A DNA stretch of 64,000 bases from Caldilineaceae bacterium (GCA_020634755.1 JACKBC010000004.1:159426-223425); one strand, 5' to 3'. Counted from the stretch's first letter, positions 16,815 through 26,443 are shown. Notes: generated by a model from the letters alone, not told the origin. Numbers and translations are program-made.

Positions 16815-19709
16815 ATGGCCGAATCATTGCTTTCCCTTCTTCAGATCGAACCGCAAGCCGCGGCTCGCTTACATGGCAGCGCCCGCACGCGTCTGCTCAA
16901 CTTTTTGCTGCGCTGGGAGGCATATCCAGAAACGCTGGCCTGTTTGGAACAGCTTGATGTCAATAAACGCGTTTCATTGCAGGATTTGAAAGCCCAAGCG
17001 CTCTGCGGCTTGGGCCAATACCATGAGGCGGTGACGCTTCTACAGCGCCGCCTTCAAAAGCGCCCCACCGAAAGCGCGCATATTCTGCTGGCGCGCGCGC
17101 ATCTGGCCAATGCAGAAGAGCAGGAAGCGCTGCACATCGCCCGTCAGCTCACGCGCGCGGCCAAAGGGTCCGCCGCAGCTTGGGGACTGCTGGGCGATGT
17201 ACATCTGCACATGGGCCAGCTCAATGACGCCGAAAACGCCTATCAGCAGCAGAGCAAATTAGCGCCCCAAAGTCGCCAAGCCCGCATTGGATTGGCCCAC
17301 CTATATCACCGCCGGCGCGATGGGGTAACGGCCAGCGCCCATGCCATCAAGGCCTATGGCGCGGCCGCGGATAGTTCCCTACAGGCCGATGGCAGCGAGG
17401 ATGACGCGCATGGGCCCACTGTTCAACAGCTCCAGCAACTGCTCGATTTCTTTGCCGCCGTGGGCGACCAGAATCGGCTGCACAGCATCAATCAGCAGCT
17501 GCAAGCGCGCTTTACCACAGAGCTGGCGCAGATGCGCGCCCTGCTTTCCACACAGCAGGAGGCTGCGCCCGCCGGCGCTAACGTCAACGCAAATCCGCTG
17601 CGCCCCCAGCGTTTGCCCAATCGCCAGAACCGCGGTGCATACAAAGCGCCCCAAACGCCGCTGGAACGGATAGAAGCGCCCCCCTTGCCCGATCTGACGC
17701 AGATTCCGGTCAGCGCCGCCGAACGCAAAGCGCTGGCAAAAGCCGCCCGTGAACTCTTTGGTTTCCCGGGGCTGCTGCACGCCCAGCCGCAAATTATGGC
17801 CTGCACCCGCCGCCAGGAAGATGTACTGGCCATCCTGCCCACAGGCGCCGGCAAATCGCTCTGCTATCAGCTGCCGGCCTTTATGGACAAGGGCGTCACG
17901 CTCGTCATCTCACCGCTGATCGCGCTCATGAAGGACCAGGTCGATAACCTGCCGGCGCAGCTGCGTCACCAGAGCATTGCCATCAACAGTTCGCTGGACG
18001 GCGCCGAATTGAGCCGCGCCATGGTCGATGTGGCGGCGGGCAAATATACCCTCGTTTATGCCGCGCCGGAACGCTTGCGCCAGGCCCCATTTCTGCACGC
18101 GCTGCGTCAAGGCGGGCTCACGCGGTTGGTCATTGACGAAGCGCACTGCATCTCCATTTGGGGCCATGATTTTCGCCCAGACTATTTACATGTGGCCCAG
18201 GCCCATCGTGATCTGGGTGCGCCTCCCGTGCTGGCGCTCACCGCTACCGCCCCACCCCTGGTCCGACAAGATATTGAACGCCAGCTCTTCCACAACCTGA
18301 CCAGCGCCAACGGCCAGCCGCGCACCATGCGCTTGATTGCCACCGACACTTTTCGTCCCAACCTCAACCTGAGCGCCATCCATGTGCGCAACGAAGATGA
18401 AAAGTTGAGCCAATTGGTGGGGCTGTGCAGCAGCTTGGCCAAAGAGGGCCACGGCATTGTCTATGCGCGCACCCGCCAGCGCTGTGAAGATCTGGCCAAT
18501 CTGCTGCAACATCAGGGCATCCGCGCTGAATATTATCACGCCGGGCTGGCCAATCGCGCCGAGGTGCAGGATCGCTTTATGGCCGGCGACATCGAGCTGA
18601 TTGTGGCCACCATTGCCTTTGGCATGGGCGTGGATAAGCCCGACATCCGCTTTATTGTGCATTATGGACTGCCCAATTCGGTGGAGGCCTATTATCAAGA
18701 AGCGGGCCGCGCCGGCCGCGATGGCCAGCGCGCCTATTGTGTGCTGCTGCATTCCAATCACGATCGAACGCTGCTGACCCGCTTTGCCGGCGAAAGCGCG
18801 GTCTCCGCCGACTTTCTGCGTAAAGTATATCGGCTGGTGCGCGACCTGCTGCAAGCACAAAATCCCGGCGCGGTTCCGCTGGAGAATCTGCTGCGTGCGC
18901 TCAAAGCGGATGACACGCAGGTGCGCGTGGCGCTGAGCATGCTGGAGGAAGTGGGGCTGCTGGTGCGCCATTATGACGCGCCGCGCACGGTGCGCATGAC
19001 GCTGCTAAACACCAAAGCCAACCGCACGTTGGCCAGCTTTGCCAAAGCAGTCAATCTGCGCCCCAACCAGCCCATTACTCGCCCCTACATGGAGCTGGCC
19101 GCGGCCGCCCACATTCACGCGGCCGAATTGGAGCTAAAGCTGTTGGATTGGCAGGCGGCCGGCCTGCTCACTTTTGACACGCGCGGGCGCGATCTGCTGC
19201 TCACGTTGGCGCCACCCGCTGCCGACGTCAGTCGCCGCGTCGAACGGCTGCTGGACCGCCACGCCGCCATCCAGCACCAGCGCGTCACCGAGCTGGTCGA
19301 TTATGCGCGCACGCGGCGCTGTCGTCACGGCCATTTGGCTAACTATCTGGGCGGTGCGCCGCGCGCCAATTGCGGCGCTTGCGACAGTTGTGCCGAAGGT
19401 GCGCAAGCCACCTTCAACGCCGCCGTTCCCCCAGAAGCATCCCAAATGCAGCTCATCTTGCAGGCGCTGGACGAGCAGAGCTGGGGCCGCCGCAGTTTAA
19501 CGCGCCTGCTGCGCGGTGACCCGGAAGTAAATGAACGCGGCCAAAGTTCCAGCGCCTACGCCACCCTCGGTTTCCGCAGCGAAGCCAGCCTGGAAGAGCT
19601 GATCGACGCCCTGGTTCAACGCGGCCACGTGCAGGAGAAAACGCTCACCCACGGCGGCGTCACGCTAAAGATTACCGCAGCGGGTCGGCGCACGCTGACG
19701 AACATATAG
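16815..19709 (+). CDS. recQ: RecQ-family DNA helicase with N-terminal TPR domain
   Basis: A 964-residue protein from the ATG at 16815. Residues ~1-250 form a TPR-like helical repeat array (ARAHLANAEEQEALHIARQL; GDVHLHMGQLNDAENAYQQQ). The RecQ core follows: motif 0/I around ILPTGAGKSLCYQLPA (near residue 340), VISPLIALMKDQVDNL, the DEAH box LVIDEAHCISIWGHDFRPDY, LALTATAP, then the second RecA lobe ending YYQEAGRAGRDGQRAYC. The zinc module CRHGHLANYLGG ... CGACDSC lies near residue 850. A winged-helix-like C-terminus completes it. The conserved SQWGHDF is SIWGHDF here. RecQ is a 3'-5' ATP-dependent helicase of recombination and repair, normally about 600 residues without a TPR part, so this is a fusion. 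An upstream in-frame start (16737) is less likely given the promoter. Confidence 0.92.
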   Translation: MAESLLSLLQIEPQAAARLHGSARTRLLNFLLRWEAYPETLACLEQLDVNKRVSLQDLKAQALCGLGQYHEAVTLLQRRLQKRPTESAHILLARAHLANAEEQEALHIARQLTRAAKGSAAAWGLLGDVHLHMGQLNDAENAYQQQSKLAPQSRQARIGLAHLYHRRRDGVTASAHAIKAYGAAADSSLQADGSEDDAHGPTVQQLQQLLDFFAAVGDQNRLHSINQQLQARFTTELAQMRALLSTQQEAAPAGANVNANPLRPQRLPNRQNRGAYKAPQTPLERIEAPPLPDLTQIPVSAAERKALAKAARELFGFPGLLHAQPQIMACTRRQEDVLAILPTGAGKSLCYQLPAFMDKGVTLVISPLIALMKDQVDNLPAQLRHQSIAINSSLDGAELSRAMVDVAAGKYTLVYAAPERLRQAPFLHALRQGGLTRLVIDEAHCISIWGHDFRPDYLHVAQAHRDLGAPPVLALTATAPPLVRQDIERQLFHNLTSANGQPRTMRLIATDTFRPNLNLSAIHVRNEDEKLSQLVGLCSSLAKEGHGIVYARTRQRCEDLANLLQHQGIRAEYYHAGLANRAEVQDRFMAGDIELIVATIAFGMGVDKPDIRFIVHYGLPNSVEAYYQEAGRAGRDGQRAYCVLLHSNHDRTLLTRFAGESAVSADFLRKVYRLVRDLLQAQNPGAVPLENLLRALKADDTQVRVALSMLEEVGLLVRHYDAPRTVRMTLLNTKANRTLASFAKAVNLRPNQPITRPYMELAAAAHIHAAELELKLLDWQAAGLLTFDTRGRDLLLTLAPPAADVSRRVERLLDRHAAIQHQRVTELVDYARTRRCRHGHLANYLGGAPRANCGACDSCAEGAQATFNAAVPPEASQMQLILQALDEQSWGRRSLTRLLRGDPEVNERGQSSSAYATLGFRSEASLEELIDALVQRGHVQEKTLTHGGVTLKITAAGRRTLTNI

Positions 19710-19742
19710 ATATATAGAGATTTGAAAGGAATTTTAGTTGCC

Positions 19743-20225
19743 ATGACCGGTACAACTCGTGGACCCAAACCCGCCGGCCTGACGCGCCTGTTCCTGCGCC
19801 TGCCCATCTGGCTCTATCGCTGGCGGCTGGGCTGGCTGCTGGGCGGGCGCTTTGTCATGATCCGCCACACCGGGCGCAAAAGCGGGCTGCCGCGCGATAC
19901 AGTCATAGAGCTGGTTCACTATGCGCCAGAGACCAACACCTATTATATTGCCTCGGGCTGGGGCGAGAAGGCGGACTGGTTTCGCAACATTCAAAAGACG
20001 CCCAAGGTGTTGCTCTTTACGCGCCACAAGCGGCTGACCGCCGTCACGCACAGGCTGGCTCCGGCGGAAGCGGCGGAAATATTGGCGCGCTACGCCACGC
20101 TGCACCCGGCGTCATTTCGCCAACTTTCCAAGATGATGATTGGGGAGCCGCTGACCGATACAGCCGCCGATTGCCAACGCTTGGCCAACGCTGTACCCGT
20201 CGTGGCCATTGCGCCAATGGATTAA
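19743..20225 (+). CDS. Deazaflavin-dependent nitroreductase-family protein
   Basis: A 160-residue protein of the split-barrel DDN/F420-type nitroreductase family. The recognisable core is MIRHTGRKSGLPRDT (residues ~39-53), a cofactor-phosphate-binding turn, then YYIASGWGEKADWFRNIQKTPKV and the C-terminal helix. Members use F420 or a flavin to reduce small molecules; the sequence alone does not tell which. ATG at 19743 is preceded by GAAAGGA at 12 bases; a TTG at 19722 in the same frame is less likely. It follows recQ by 33 bases on the same strand and could be co-transcribed, though no functional link is evident. Confidence 0.82.
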   Translation: MTGTTRGPKPAGLTRLFLRLPIWLYRWRLGWLLGGRFVMIRHTGRKSGLPRDTVIELVHYAPETNTYYIASGWGEKADWFRNIQKTPKVLLFTRHKRLTAVTHRLAPAEAAEILARYATLHPASFRQLSKMMIGEPLTDTAADCQRLANAVPVVAIAPMD

Positions 20226-20556
20226 ACGCCTATATATAAAGTATATAAAATATTGCAACAAATCAGGGCTGAATTACGTCCTCATATTGACGACAATTGG
20301 CAATTTTGGCGGTCGTCAATATGGGGACGTAGTTTATTGGGGCGTATGGAATTGGTCAGGAAGCCGTCTGTACTTATTTTGCCGCCCGAAATTTAGCGAC
20401 GGTTTACGGTCCGATTCAAATCCGATAAATGTCCAGCCCTATAGTGATAAATGAATTACACTGTGAACAGAGATGCACGGACGAGATGACTCATTACATT
20501 CTCAGCAAAGTCAATTGCCAACAAAGGCATTTTGGAATATCGAAAGAGGCCAAACC
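20226..20556. other. Gap with a strong palindrome
   Basis: The only clear structure is a hairpin: TACGTCCTCATATTGACGAC (20275-20294) pairs with 20312-20331 with one mismatch around a 17-base loop that itself contains AATTGGCAATT. It could act as a terminator without a U-tract or be a relic of a small mobile repeat. The rest, to the next start codon, shows no gene; a Shine-Dalgarno GAAAGAGG lies at 20542-20549. Confidence 0.6.
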
Positions 20557-21804
20557 ATGAGCGCACGCAAAATTTTTATGCTTATAACCACACTTGTCTT
20601 GATTACATCTGTATTTGTCGGGACAGTCAATGCGCTAAACAGCAAACCGGCTCCAGTCGCCGCGGCACATTTAGAAAACGTGCGTGACTATGCCGCTGCC
20701 TCTACCACTAATGTAGACAACGCCGTAAATTACGCCATTGATGGCGGTCAGCTTCTAAAGGGCAACGCCCGCGGCTGGCAACAGATTCAATTGCCGGAAG
20801 GCGTAATCGCCAGTGCGGTGGCGGCGGACAGCCAGAACAGCCAAATTATCTACGTGGGCGCCGCGAATGAGATGGCGCTGTATCGCTCGGTAGATGGCGG
20901 CAACCAGTGGCAGCAGATGGTTTTGGACGCTGAGACCGTGGGCGGCGTTACCGATATCGCCGTGGATAATTTCCAGCATCTGGTCTATGTGGGCACCGAT
21001 AATGCCGGCGTCTTCCGGCTGCGCGATGTGGGTTCCAGCATGATCTTAGGTGGACACTTGCTGCTGGACGAGCCGGTTTTAGAAGTAGCTGCCGACAGCA
21101 CGGGCGCCGGTCTGGCCTTGGTGCGCACCGAATGGCATCTATACCGGGCCGAAAACTTTGGCCTGAGCTGGGTGACGGTTGAAAATCTGTCCAGCACGCC
21201 AACGGCCGTAGCCATTGCCAATACGACACCGGCTACGATTTATGTGGGCACAACGGATCGCGGTCTGCTGAAGAGTGTAGATAGCGGTTTCACCTGGGAG
21301 CGGGCCAACGATGGCCTGGGCGTAAATCCTGGTACACGACTGCACATTGACAGCCTGGCCCTTGACCCGGCGCAACCTGAAGTCCTGTATGTGGCTACCA
21401 GCTACCTCTTTGGCTCCACCACGGTGCACAACAGCCCGTCTACCGTGGCCGTGACCGCTGATGGCGCCCAGCAGTGGACTGCGCTGGATGGTAATGTGCT
21501 GAATGGCGCTTCGGTCGCTGCGCTGATGCCGGTAACTGGAGAAACTGGCGCTGTCTATGCGCTGACCAATCAAAGCCGCAGCCCGTTGGCCCTAGGCAGT
21601 GCGCCGGCCCCGGTCTTGGCAGAAACGGAACCGGCCGTGGCGGCGGCAAGCCCGGCTAGCAACATCAGCACCATTATCGCCTGGATCGTGGCTAGCTTGG
21701 CGGCTTTGGCCCTACTCTTTGCGGCCAGCGTAGACATGATAGGTCGACGTCGCGGCCAATGGGAAACGCTGGCACCCAGCTTTGTACGCAACGCTGTAAA
21801 GTAA
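20557..21804 (+). CDS. Secreted or membrane-anchored beta-propeller (Asp-box) protein
   Basis: A 415-residue protein starting MSARKIFMLI, with a signal peptide or anchor (MLITTLVLITSVFVGTVNA). The body has repeated blades with Asp-box-like S-x-D-x-G-x-x-W motifs: SVDGGNQWQQM, ENFGLSWVTV, SVDSGFTWERA and DGAQQWTAL, alternating with IIYVGAA/TIYVGTT strands. This is the BNR/YCF48/sortilin-type propeller seen in sialidases and many extracellular bacterial proteins, but no sialidase active-site set is seen, so enzyme activity is not implied. The C-terminus has a transmembrane helix (IIAWIVASLAALALLFAASV) and a short basic tail, so it is probably anchored with the propeller outside. It is transcribed alone and closed by the terminator at 21863. 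Confidence 0.8.
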   Translation: MSARKIFMLITTLVLITSVFVGTVNALNSKPAPVAAAHLENVRDYAAASTTNVDNAVNYAIDGGQLLKGNARGWQQIQLPEGVIASAVAADSQNSQIIYVGAANEMALYRSVDGGNQWQQMVLDAETVGGVTDIAVDNFQHLVYVGTDNAGVFRLRDVGSSMILGGHLLLDEPVLEVAADSTGAGLALVRTEWHLYRAENFGLSWVTVENLSSTPTAVAIANTTPATIYVGTTDRGLLKSVDSGFTWERANDGLGVNPGTRLHIDSLALDPAQPEVLYVATSYLFGSTTVHNSPSTVAVTADGAQQWTALDGNVLNGASVAALMPVTGETGAVYALTNQSRSPLALGSAPAPVLAETEPAVAAASPASNISTIIAWIVASLAALALLFAASVDMIGRRRGQWETLAPSFVRNAVK

Positions 21805-21862
21805 ACAGTCGGTTTCCACTGGGAAAAACGCTACTTCCCCAATAGAAGATTAGCCTTAGATT

Positions 21863-21898
21863 AAAAAAGGCGCTCGCAATTATGTGAGCGCCTTTTTT
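21863..21898 (+). terminator. Rho-independent terminator
   Basis: A textbook intrinsic terminator 58 bases after the propeller gene: GGCGCTC / GAGCGCC with a short AT-rich loop, preceded by six A and followed by six T. The symmetric A/T flanks mean it could also act on the other strand. Confidence 0.95.
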
Positions 21899-22206
21899 AG
21901 TACCCTTTGCTGTAACACCATTGACAAATAAATTGACAGTCTGGAATGTAGATGCTACGATCTAAAACTGAAAACCTGAAATCCCCGTCAAGAATGTTAA
22001 ACATTCTTGAAATGTATGACCAATCGCCAGTCAGCAGCTATGAATGCGCCTCTCTTTTTCCTAAATCGCAGGCCATTTTCATGGCTCTGCAAAACCTAAA
22101 AGATATACTGCGGTGCTATGATCAACATCTCCTCGGTAGATAAATTTGATTGATAAATATTGTTGATCCATAGCAATGCCAAGTGTATAAAGGAAACAGA
22201 ATCCCA
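21899..22206. other. Gap before the efflux adaptor gene
   Basis: About 300 bases with no convincing gene. A 63-codon open frame at 21952-22143 has no recognisable features and no good ribosome-binding site. AAAGGAAA just before 22207 serves as the adaptor gene's Shine-Dalgarno sequence. Confidence 0.4.
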
Positions 22207-23397
22207 ATGAAGTTTCGCTTAAGCCATCTGCTCGTATCCACGGTGGTTTCAATTTTGCTGACCAGCTGCGCCTTTTTGCCCTCTACGCGCACGGAACAAA
22301 CTGCCGCCGGTGAAGATGCCACACCGACCCCCATTCCCACCGCCATTGTACCGACCAAACCCACCTACACGGTGAAAAAGGGCGAAATCGTCGATGAACT
22401 AGAGTTCAGCGGGCGCATTACGGCTGTAGATGAGGAGGATCTCTTTTTCCGTACATCTGGCCGCGTCCGCAATCTCTTTTTCAAGCGCGACGATCTTGTG
22501 AAAGAAGGTGATGTAATCGCCGACCTGGAAATTGACGATCTGGAACGTGAACTCATCTCGGTGCAGCTGGAATTGGAACGGGCGCAGGTGGTTTTAGACA
22601 AGGCCCAAACCGCGCTGGAATTCTCCCAACGCGAGGCGCAAGCCAACGTCGACATTGCCGAAATCCAGCTGGCCCAATTGCAGCGCGCCAGCCCCCCCAA
22701 TCGGGATGATATTGCCATCCAGCAAAAGCGCGTTGAACTGGCCCAGATGGAAGTCGAACGGCTCAGCGCCGGCGTCGATCCGCTGTTGGTAAACGATGTG
22801 CGCCGCGCCGAGTTACAGGTGCAAAAGCTGGAAGCGTCCATCAAAGATGCGCAAATTACCGCGCCATTTGATGGACAACTCATGTCTATTTCGCTGGTTG
22901 CGGGGCAAGCCGCCGACGCTTATAAACCGGTGGCGGTGATTGCAGACATTAGCTCGCTGGAAGTCAGCGCCGATTTGATCAGCAGCCAACTCGAGGGAGT
23001 GGCCGAAGGAATGCGCGCCGAAGTAACATTGGTGAGTCGCCCGGGCGTCATCTTAGAAGGCGAAATTCGACGCCTGCCCTTCCCCTTTGGCAGCGGCTCG
23101 TCTGGCACCACCGTCGAAGATCTGGACAAATCCACCCGCGTGACGCTGGCCGAATCGGCCGCCGAGGCCGGTTATGAGGAAGGCGATCTGGTGCGCGTCA
23201 AAGTAGAATTAGAGCGCAAAGACGATGTACTCTGGCTGCCGCCCCAAGCACTGCGCAATTTTGATGGCCGCATGTTTGCCGTCATTAAGGATGGCGAAGC
23301 GCAGCGCCGTGTGGATGTGACGGTAGGCATCCAGACGGCTGAAAAAGTTGAAATCGAAGAAGGTCTAGAAGAGGGCCAGGTCGTAATTGGCCAATAG
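22207..23397 (+). CDS. Lipoprotein efflux adaptor (HlyD/RND-MFP family)
   Basis: A 396-residue periplasmic/extracytoplasmic adaptor. It starts MKFRLSHLLVSTVVSILLTSC, a lipoprotein signal with Cys at residue 21, followed by a Thr/Pro-rich linker. The half-lipoyl domain begins TYTVKKGEIVDELEFSGRI. A coiled-coil hairpin spans roughly residues 110-210 (ELISVQLELERAQVVLDKAQTALEF and partner helix). The second half-lipoyl motif is APFDGQLMSISLVAGQA, and a beta-barrel domain ends the protein. It stands first in the operon with the FtsX-type permease and ATPase, so it should link that complex to its cargo, in the style of MacA with MacB. ATG at 22207 has AAAGGAAA upstream. Confidence 0.9.
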   Translation: MKFRLSHLLVSTVVSILLTSCAFLPSTRTEQTAAGEDATPTPIPTAIVPTKPTYTVKKGEIVDELEFSGRITAVDEEDLFFRTSGRVRNLFFKRDDLVKEGDVIADLEIDDLERELISVQLELERAQVVLDKAQTALEFSQREAQANVDIAEIQLAQLQRASPPNRDDIAIQQKRVELAQMEVERLSAGVDPLLVNDVRRAELQVQKLEASIKDAQITAPFDGQLMSISLVAGQAADAYKPVAVIADISSLEVSADLISSQLEGVAEGMRAEVTLVSRPGVILEGEIRRLPFPFGSGSSGTTVEDLDKSTRVTLAESAAEAGYEEGDLVRVKVELERKDDVLWLPPQALRNFDGRMFAVIKDGEAQRRVDVTVGIQTAEKVEIEEGLEEGQVVIGQ

Positions 23398-23402
23398 GAT
23401 AA

Positions 23403-23481
23403 GACTTACGCAAGCCTTGAGCATAAAATTGCTGGGCCACCATATGTACGCTCATGGGACTCTCCAGGCGCTGCTTAAGTC
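23403..23481. mobile_element. MITE-like repeat, copy A (79 bp)
   Basis: Terminal repeats are GACTTACGCAAGCC on the left and GGCGCTGCTTAAGTC on the right (reverse complement GACTTAAGCAGCGCC). Read on the minus strand it aligns with the copy at 34355-34434, sharing GACTTA.GCAGCGCC, GGAGAGT, GCAATTTT and AGGCTTGCGTAAGTC. It fills the gap between the adaptor and permease genes without blocking their shared transcription. Confidence 0.72.
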
Positions 23482-23496
23482 GCATAGGATATATTT

Positions 23497-26436
23497 ATGA
23501 ACTTTCTTCGACGTTCCTTGGCTATATTTGCCGTCGCCGCCCGCCGGCTCTTTTCACAGCGTGGGTTGGCGCTGGCTACTTCCATTGGCCTGATTGCTTC
23601 TGTGGCCATTGTCATGAGCATTCCGCTCTATACCGATGCGGTCTATTACCGCATTTTGCAGGACGAGTTGACCAATGCCAGCGGCGGCGATGAAGCAAGC
23701 ATGCAGCGGCCGCCCTTCGCCTTTATGTTTCGCTACATCGGCTCACTTTATGGGTTAAAGGAGTGGCAAGATGTAGAGCAGGTGGACACCTACCTGTCAG
23801 GGCCGGGTGCAGAAGCGCTGGGTTTGCCCATCAAGCAGCAGGTACGCTACGCCCGCACAGACAACTTCCGGCTCTTCTCCGCCAATGAAGCAGCCTATGC
23901 CGATGTGCGCGATCCGCTGGAGTGGATCAGCTTTGCCTTTGCCAGCGATTTTGAGAAGCACATTACGCTGCTGGAAGGCGCTTTTCCGGCGCCGGCTGAC
24001 CCCAATCCTGATACCCCCATTCAGATTCTGATTACCGATGCGTTTGCCAATGAGCTGGGTTTGCAGGTGGGCGAAGAGCTGGTGGCCTTTCGCAATGTAG
24101 AGAGCGAAACTGGCAACCGCACGGTACAAATGCCGCTGCAAATTGCGGGCATATGGGTGGCCAGCGACCCGGCTGAAGAGTATTGGTTCTATCGCCAAAG
24201 TGTCTTCGAGACCCAATTTTTTGTGCCCGAAGCCACATTCCAAGCGCGCATGACGCCACAGCTTACCGATGAAGTGGCCCAAATGCTCTGGTACATCATT
24301 CTGGACGGCGACAGCGTCACCTCCGATGATGTAGGCTGGCTGCTCAACCATATTAGCACGGTGCAGCAGCAGGCGGCCACGTTGCTAACCAACACGCGCC
24401 TGGAAGTTTCTCCGCAAGACGCGCTGCAACGCTATCGCCGTTCATCCATTTTGCTGAACGTGCTGCTCTATGCCTTTAGCATTCCCATTGTGGGCCTGCT
24501 GTTGGCCTTTATTGGGCTCGTGGTTGGGCTGGCCGTTAATCGGCAGCGCAATGAGATTGCCGTGCTGCGCAGTCGTGGGGCCACGGCCATGCAAATCTTG
24601 GGCATTGCCGCGCTGGAAGCCGCCATCTTGGGCACCGTTGCCTTGCTGGCCGGCATGCCGGTCAGCGAACAGATTGCACGTGTAATCGGCGCCACGCGCA
24701 GCTTTCTCAACTTTACGGTGGAAAACGACCTGCGCATCGACATGACGCTTTCCACGCTGCGCTTTGGCCTGGCCGCCATTGGCGTCACGCTGGTGGCGCA
24801 AATCTTGCCCTCAACCGGCGCTTCGCGCTACACCATTGTCACCTTTAAACAGGAGCAGGCGCGTACGATTCGACCGCCGTGGTGGCAACGCGCCTGGCTA
24901 GATGTGCTGCTGCTGATCCCCGTCATTTACGGCACCTACCTTTTGCAACAGCAGGGCAGCATTACGGCGCCTGGCGTCGAAGGCTTGTCCGACGGGCCCT
25001 TTAATAATCCGCTGCTCTTTTTGATTCCCGCTTTGGGCGCCCTGGCCATGACGCTGTTGGTGCTGCGCATTCTGCCGGTATTAATGACCTTTATTGCTTG
25101 GATCGCTTCCCGCACCAATAGCGTTGGCTTCCTCTTGGCCACGCGCTATCTGGCCCGCGATCCCGGCTTTTACACGGCGCCGCTGGTGCTGTTGGTTTTG
25201 ACGCTGAGCCTTTCCACCTTTACGGCTTCGCTGGCGCGCACGCTGGATAACCACCTGTTTGACCAACTTTACTACCGCAACGGCAGCGATCTGTGGCTGG
25301 TGGAGTTGGGTTCGGTGGATGATGCCGCCGCGACTGATACAGCCGGCGCGGCCCCGGCGGAGGCGGGCGGCGCCACCGCCGCGGCCAGCACCGGCACCGA
25401 TGCCGATTCTGCGGTGGCCGAAGCGCGCTGGGTCTTTATTCCGGTGGATGAGCATTTGAAAGCGCCTGGTTTCGAAGCGGCCACACGCGTGGGTGATTTT
25501 GAGGCGCGCATCCAGGCCCAAGGCGCTTGGCAAGAAGCTAAATTTATCGGCATTGACCGCGTCGATTTCCCCAAAGCGGCGTTTTGGCGACGCGACTTTG
25601 CGCCGGCCAGCTTGGGGGCGCTGATGAATGCGCTGGCCGTGGCGCCCGACGGCGTGCTGCTGCCCGGCAAATATATGCGTGAAAACGCCATCCGCGTGGG
25701 CGATTCGGTGATTGCATCGGTCTCCACGTACGGTTCGCGGGCGCAAATGACGCTGACCGTGGTGGGTGAATTCCGCTATTTCCCCACTTGGTATGCAGAA
25801 GAGCAGGGGCCGCTCATGGTGGGGAATCTGGACCACCTGTTTGAGCAAATGCGCGGCGAGTTCCCGTACGATGTATGGGCCAAAACCGCGCCGGGCCTCA
25901 ATTATGACCAAATGTTGACCGATCTGCGCAATCTCGATTTTTCGGTGCTCAACTGGCGCTCGGCGCGCTTGAACATTGCCGCCGAGCAAAAACTACCCCA
26001 GCGCCAGGGACTCTTTGGCGTGCTGTCGGTGGGCTTTTTGGCAGCGGCACTGCTCACCGTGCTGGGCTTTTTGCTCTATGCGCTCTTCTCATTCCGGCGC
26101 CGCTTTATTGAGCTGGGTACGTTGCGCGCCATTGGCCTTTCTTCGGGCCAAATGACGACGTTTTTGGCCTGGGAACTCATGTTCCTAATCATTCTGGGGC
26201 TGGGCGCGGGCACGCTGCTGGGCACGATTATGAGCCAAGTGTACATCCCGTATCTGCAAGTGGGCTCGACAGCCGCCTCGTTAACGCCCCCCTTTGTAGT
26301 GGAAATTGCCTGGGACGCCATTATGCGCATTTACGCTCTCTTTGGCATCCTCTTCTTTGTGGCGCTTATCGTACTGGCCGTGCTGTTGCTGCGCATGAAG
26401 ATATTCCAAGCGATTAAGCTAGGGGAGACCGTATAA
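23497..26436 (+). CDS. Giant FtsX/MacB-type ABC transporter permease 1
   Basis: A 979-residue integral membrane protein made of two FtsX-like halves. The N-terminal helix ATSIGLIASVAIVMSIPLYTDAV precedes a large extracytoplasmic domain (residues ~40-320). Three helices follow with the FtsX-type tract IVGLLLAFIGLVVGLAVNRQRNEIAVLRSRGAT. A second external domain (~570-820, with an Ala/Gly-rich insertion near 615-640) and a last FtsX block (RFIELGTLRAIGLSSGQM) end the protein. MacB/LolE-type permeases use ATP for mechanical transmission, extracting or exporting cargo rather than forming a pore. The ATPase gene follows after 7 bases and the adaptor gene precedes it, so the three form one machine. 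A homologous 949-residue permease lies at 30895-33744. Confidence 0.92.
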   Translation: MNFLRRSLAIFAVAARRLFSQRGLALATSIGLIASVAIVMSIPLYTDAVYYRILQDELTNASGGDEASMQRPPFAFMFRYIGSLYGLKEWQDVEQVDTYLSGPGAEALGLPIKQQVRYARTDNFRLFSANEAAYADVRDPLEWISFAFASDFEKHITLLEGAFPAPADPNPDTPIQILITDAFANELGLQVGEELVAFRNVESETGNRTVQMPLQIAGIWVASDPAEEYWFYRQSVFETQFFVPEATFQARMTPQLTDEVAQMLWYIILDGDSVTSDDVGWLLNHISTVQQQAATLLTNTRLEVSPQDALQRYRRSSILLNVLLYAFSIPIVGLLLAFIGLVVGLAVNRQRNEIAVLRSRGATAMQILGIAALEAAILGTVALLAGMPVSEQIARVIGATRSFLNFTVENDLRIDMTLSTLRFGLAAIGVTLVAQILPSTGASRYTIVTFKQEQARTIRPPWWQRAWLDVLLLIPVIYGTYLLQQQGSITAPGVEGLSDGPFNNPLLFLIPALGALAMTLLVLRILPVLMTFIAWIASRTNSVGFLLATRYLARDPGFYTAPLVLLVLTLSLSTFTASLARTLDNHLFDQLYYRNGSDLWLVELGSVDDAAATDTAGAAPAEAGGATAAASTGTDADSAVAEARWVFIPVDEHLKAPGFEAATRVGDFEARIQAQGAWQEAKFIGIDRVDFPKAAFWRRDFAPASLGALMNALAVAPDGVLLPGKYMRENAIRVGDSVIASVSTYGSRAQMTLTVVGEFRYFPTWYAEEQGPLMVGNLDHLFEQMRGEFPYDVWAKTAPGLNYDQMLTDLRNLDFSVLNWRSARLNIAAEQKLPQRQGLFGVLSVGFLAAALLTVLGFLLYALFSFRRRFIELGTLRAIGLSSGQMTTFLAWELMFLIILGLGAGTLLGTIMSQVYIPYLQVGSTAASLTPPFVVEIAWDAIMRIYALFGILFFVALIVLAVLLLRMKIFQAIKLGETV

Positions 26437-26443
26437 AACCATA

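Noticed and set aside
21952..22143. 63-codon plus-strand open frame before the efflux adaptor
   Set aside because: No Shine-Dalgarno sequence and no recognisable feature; kept as unassigned gap.
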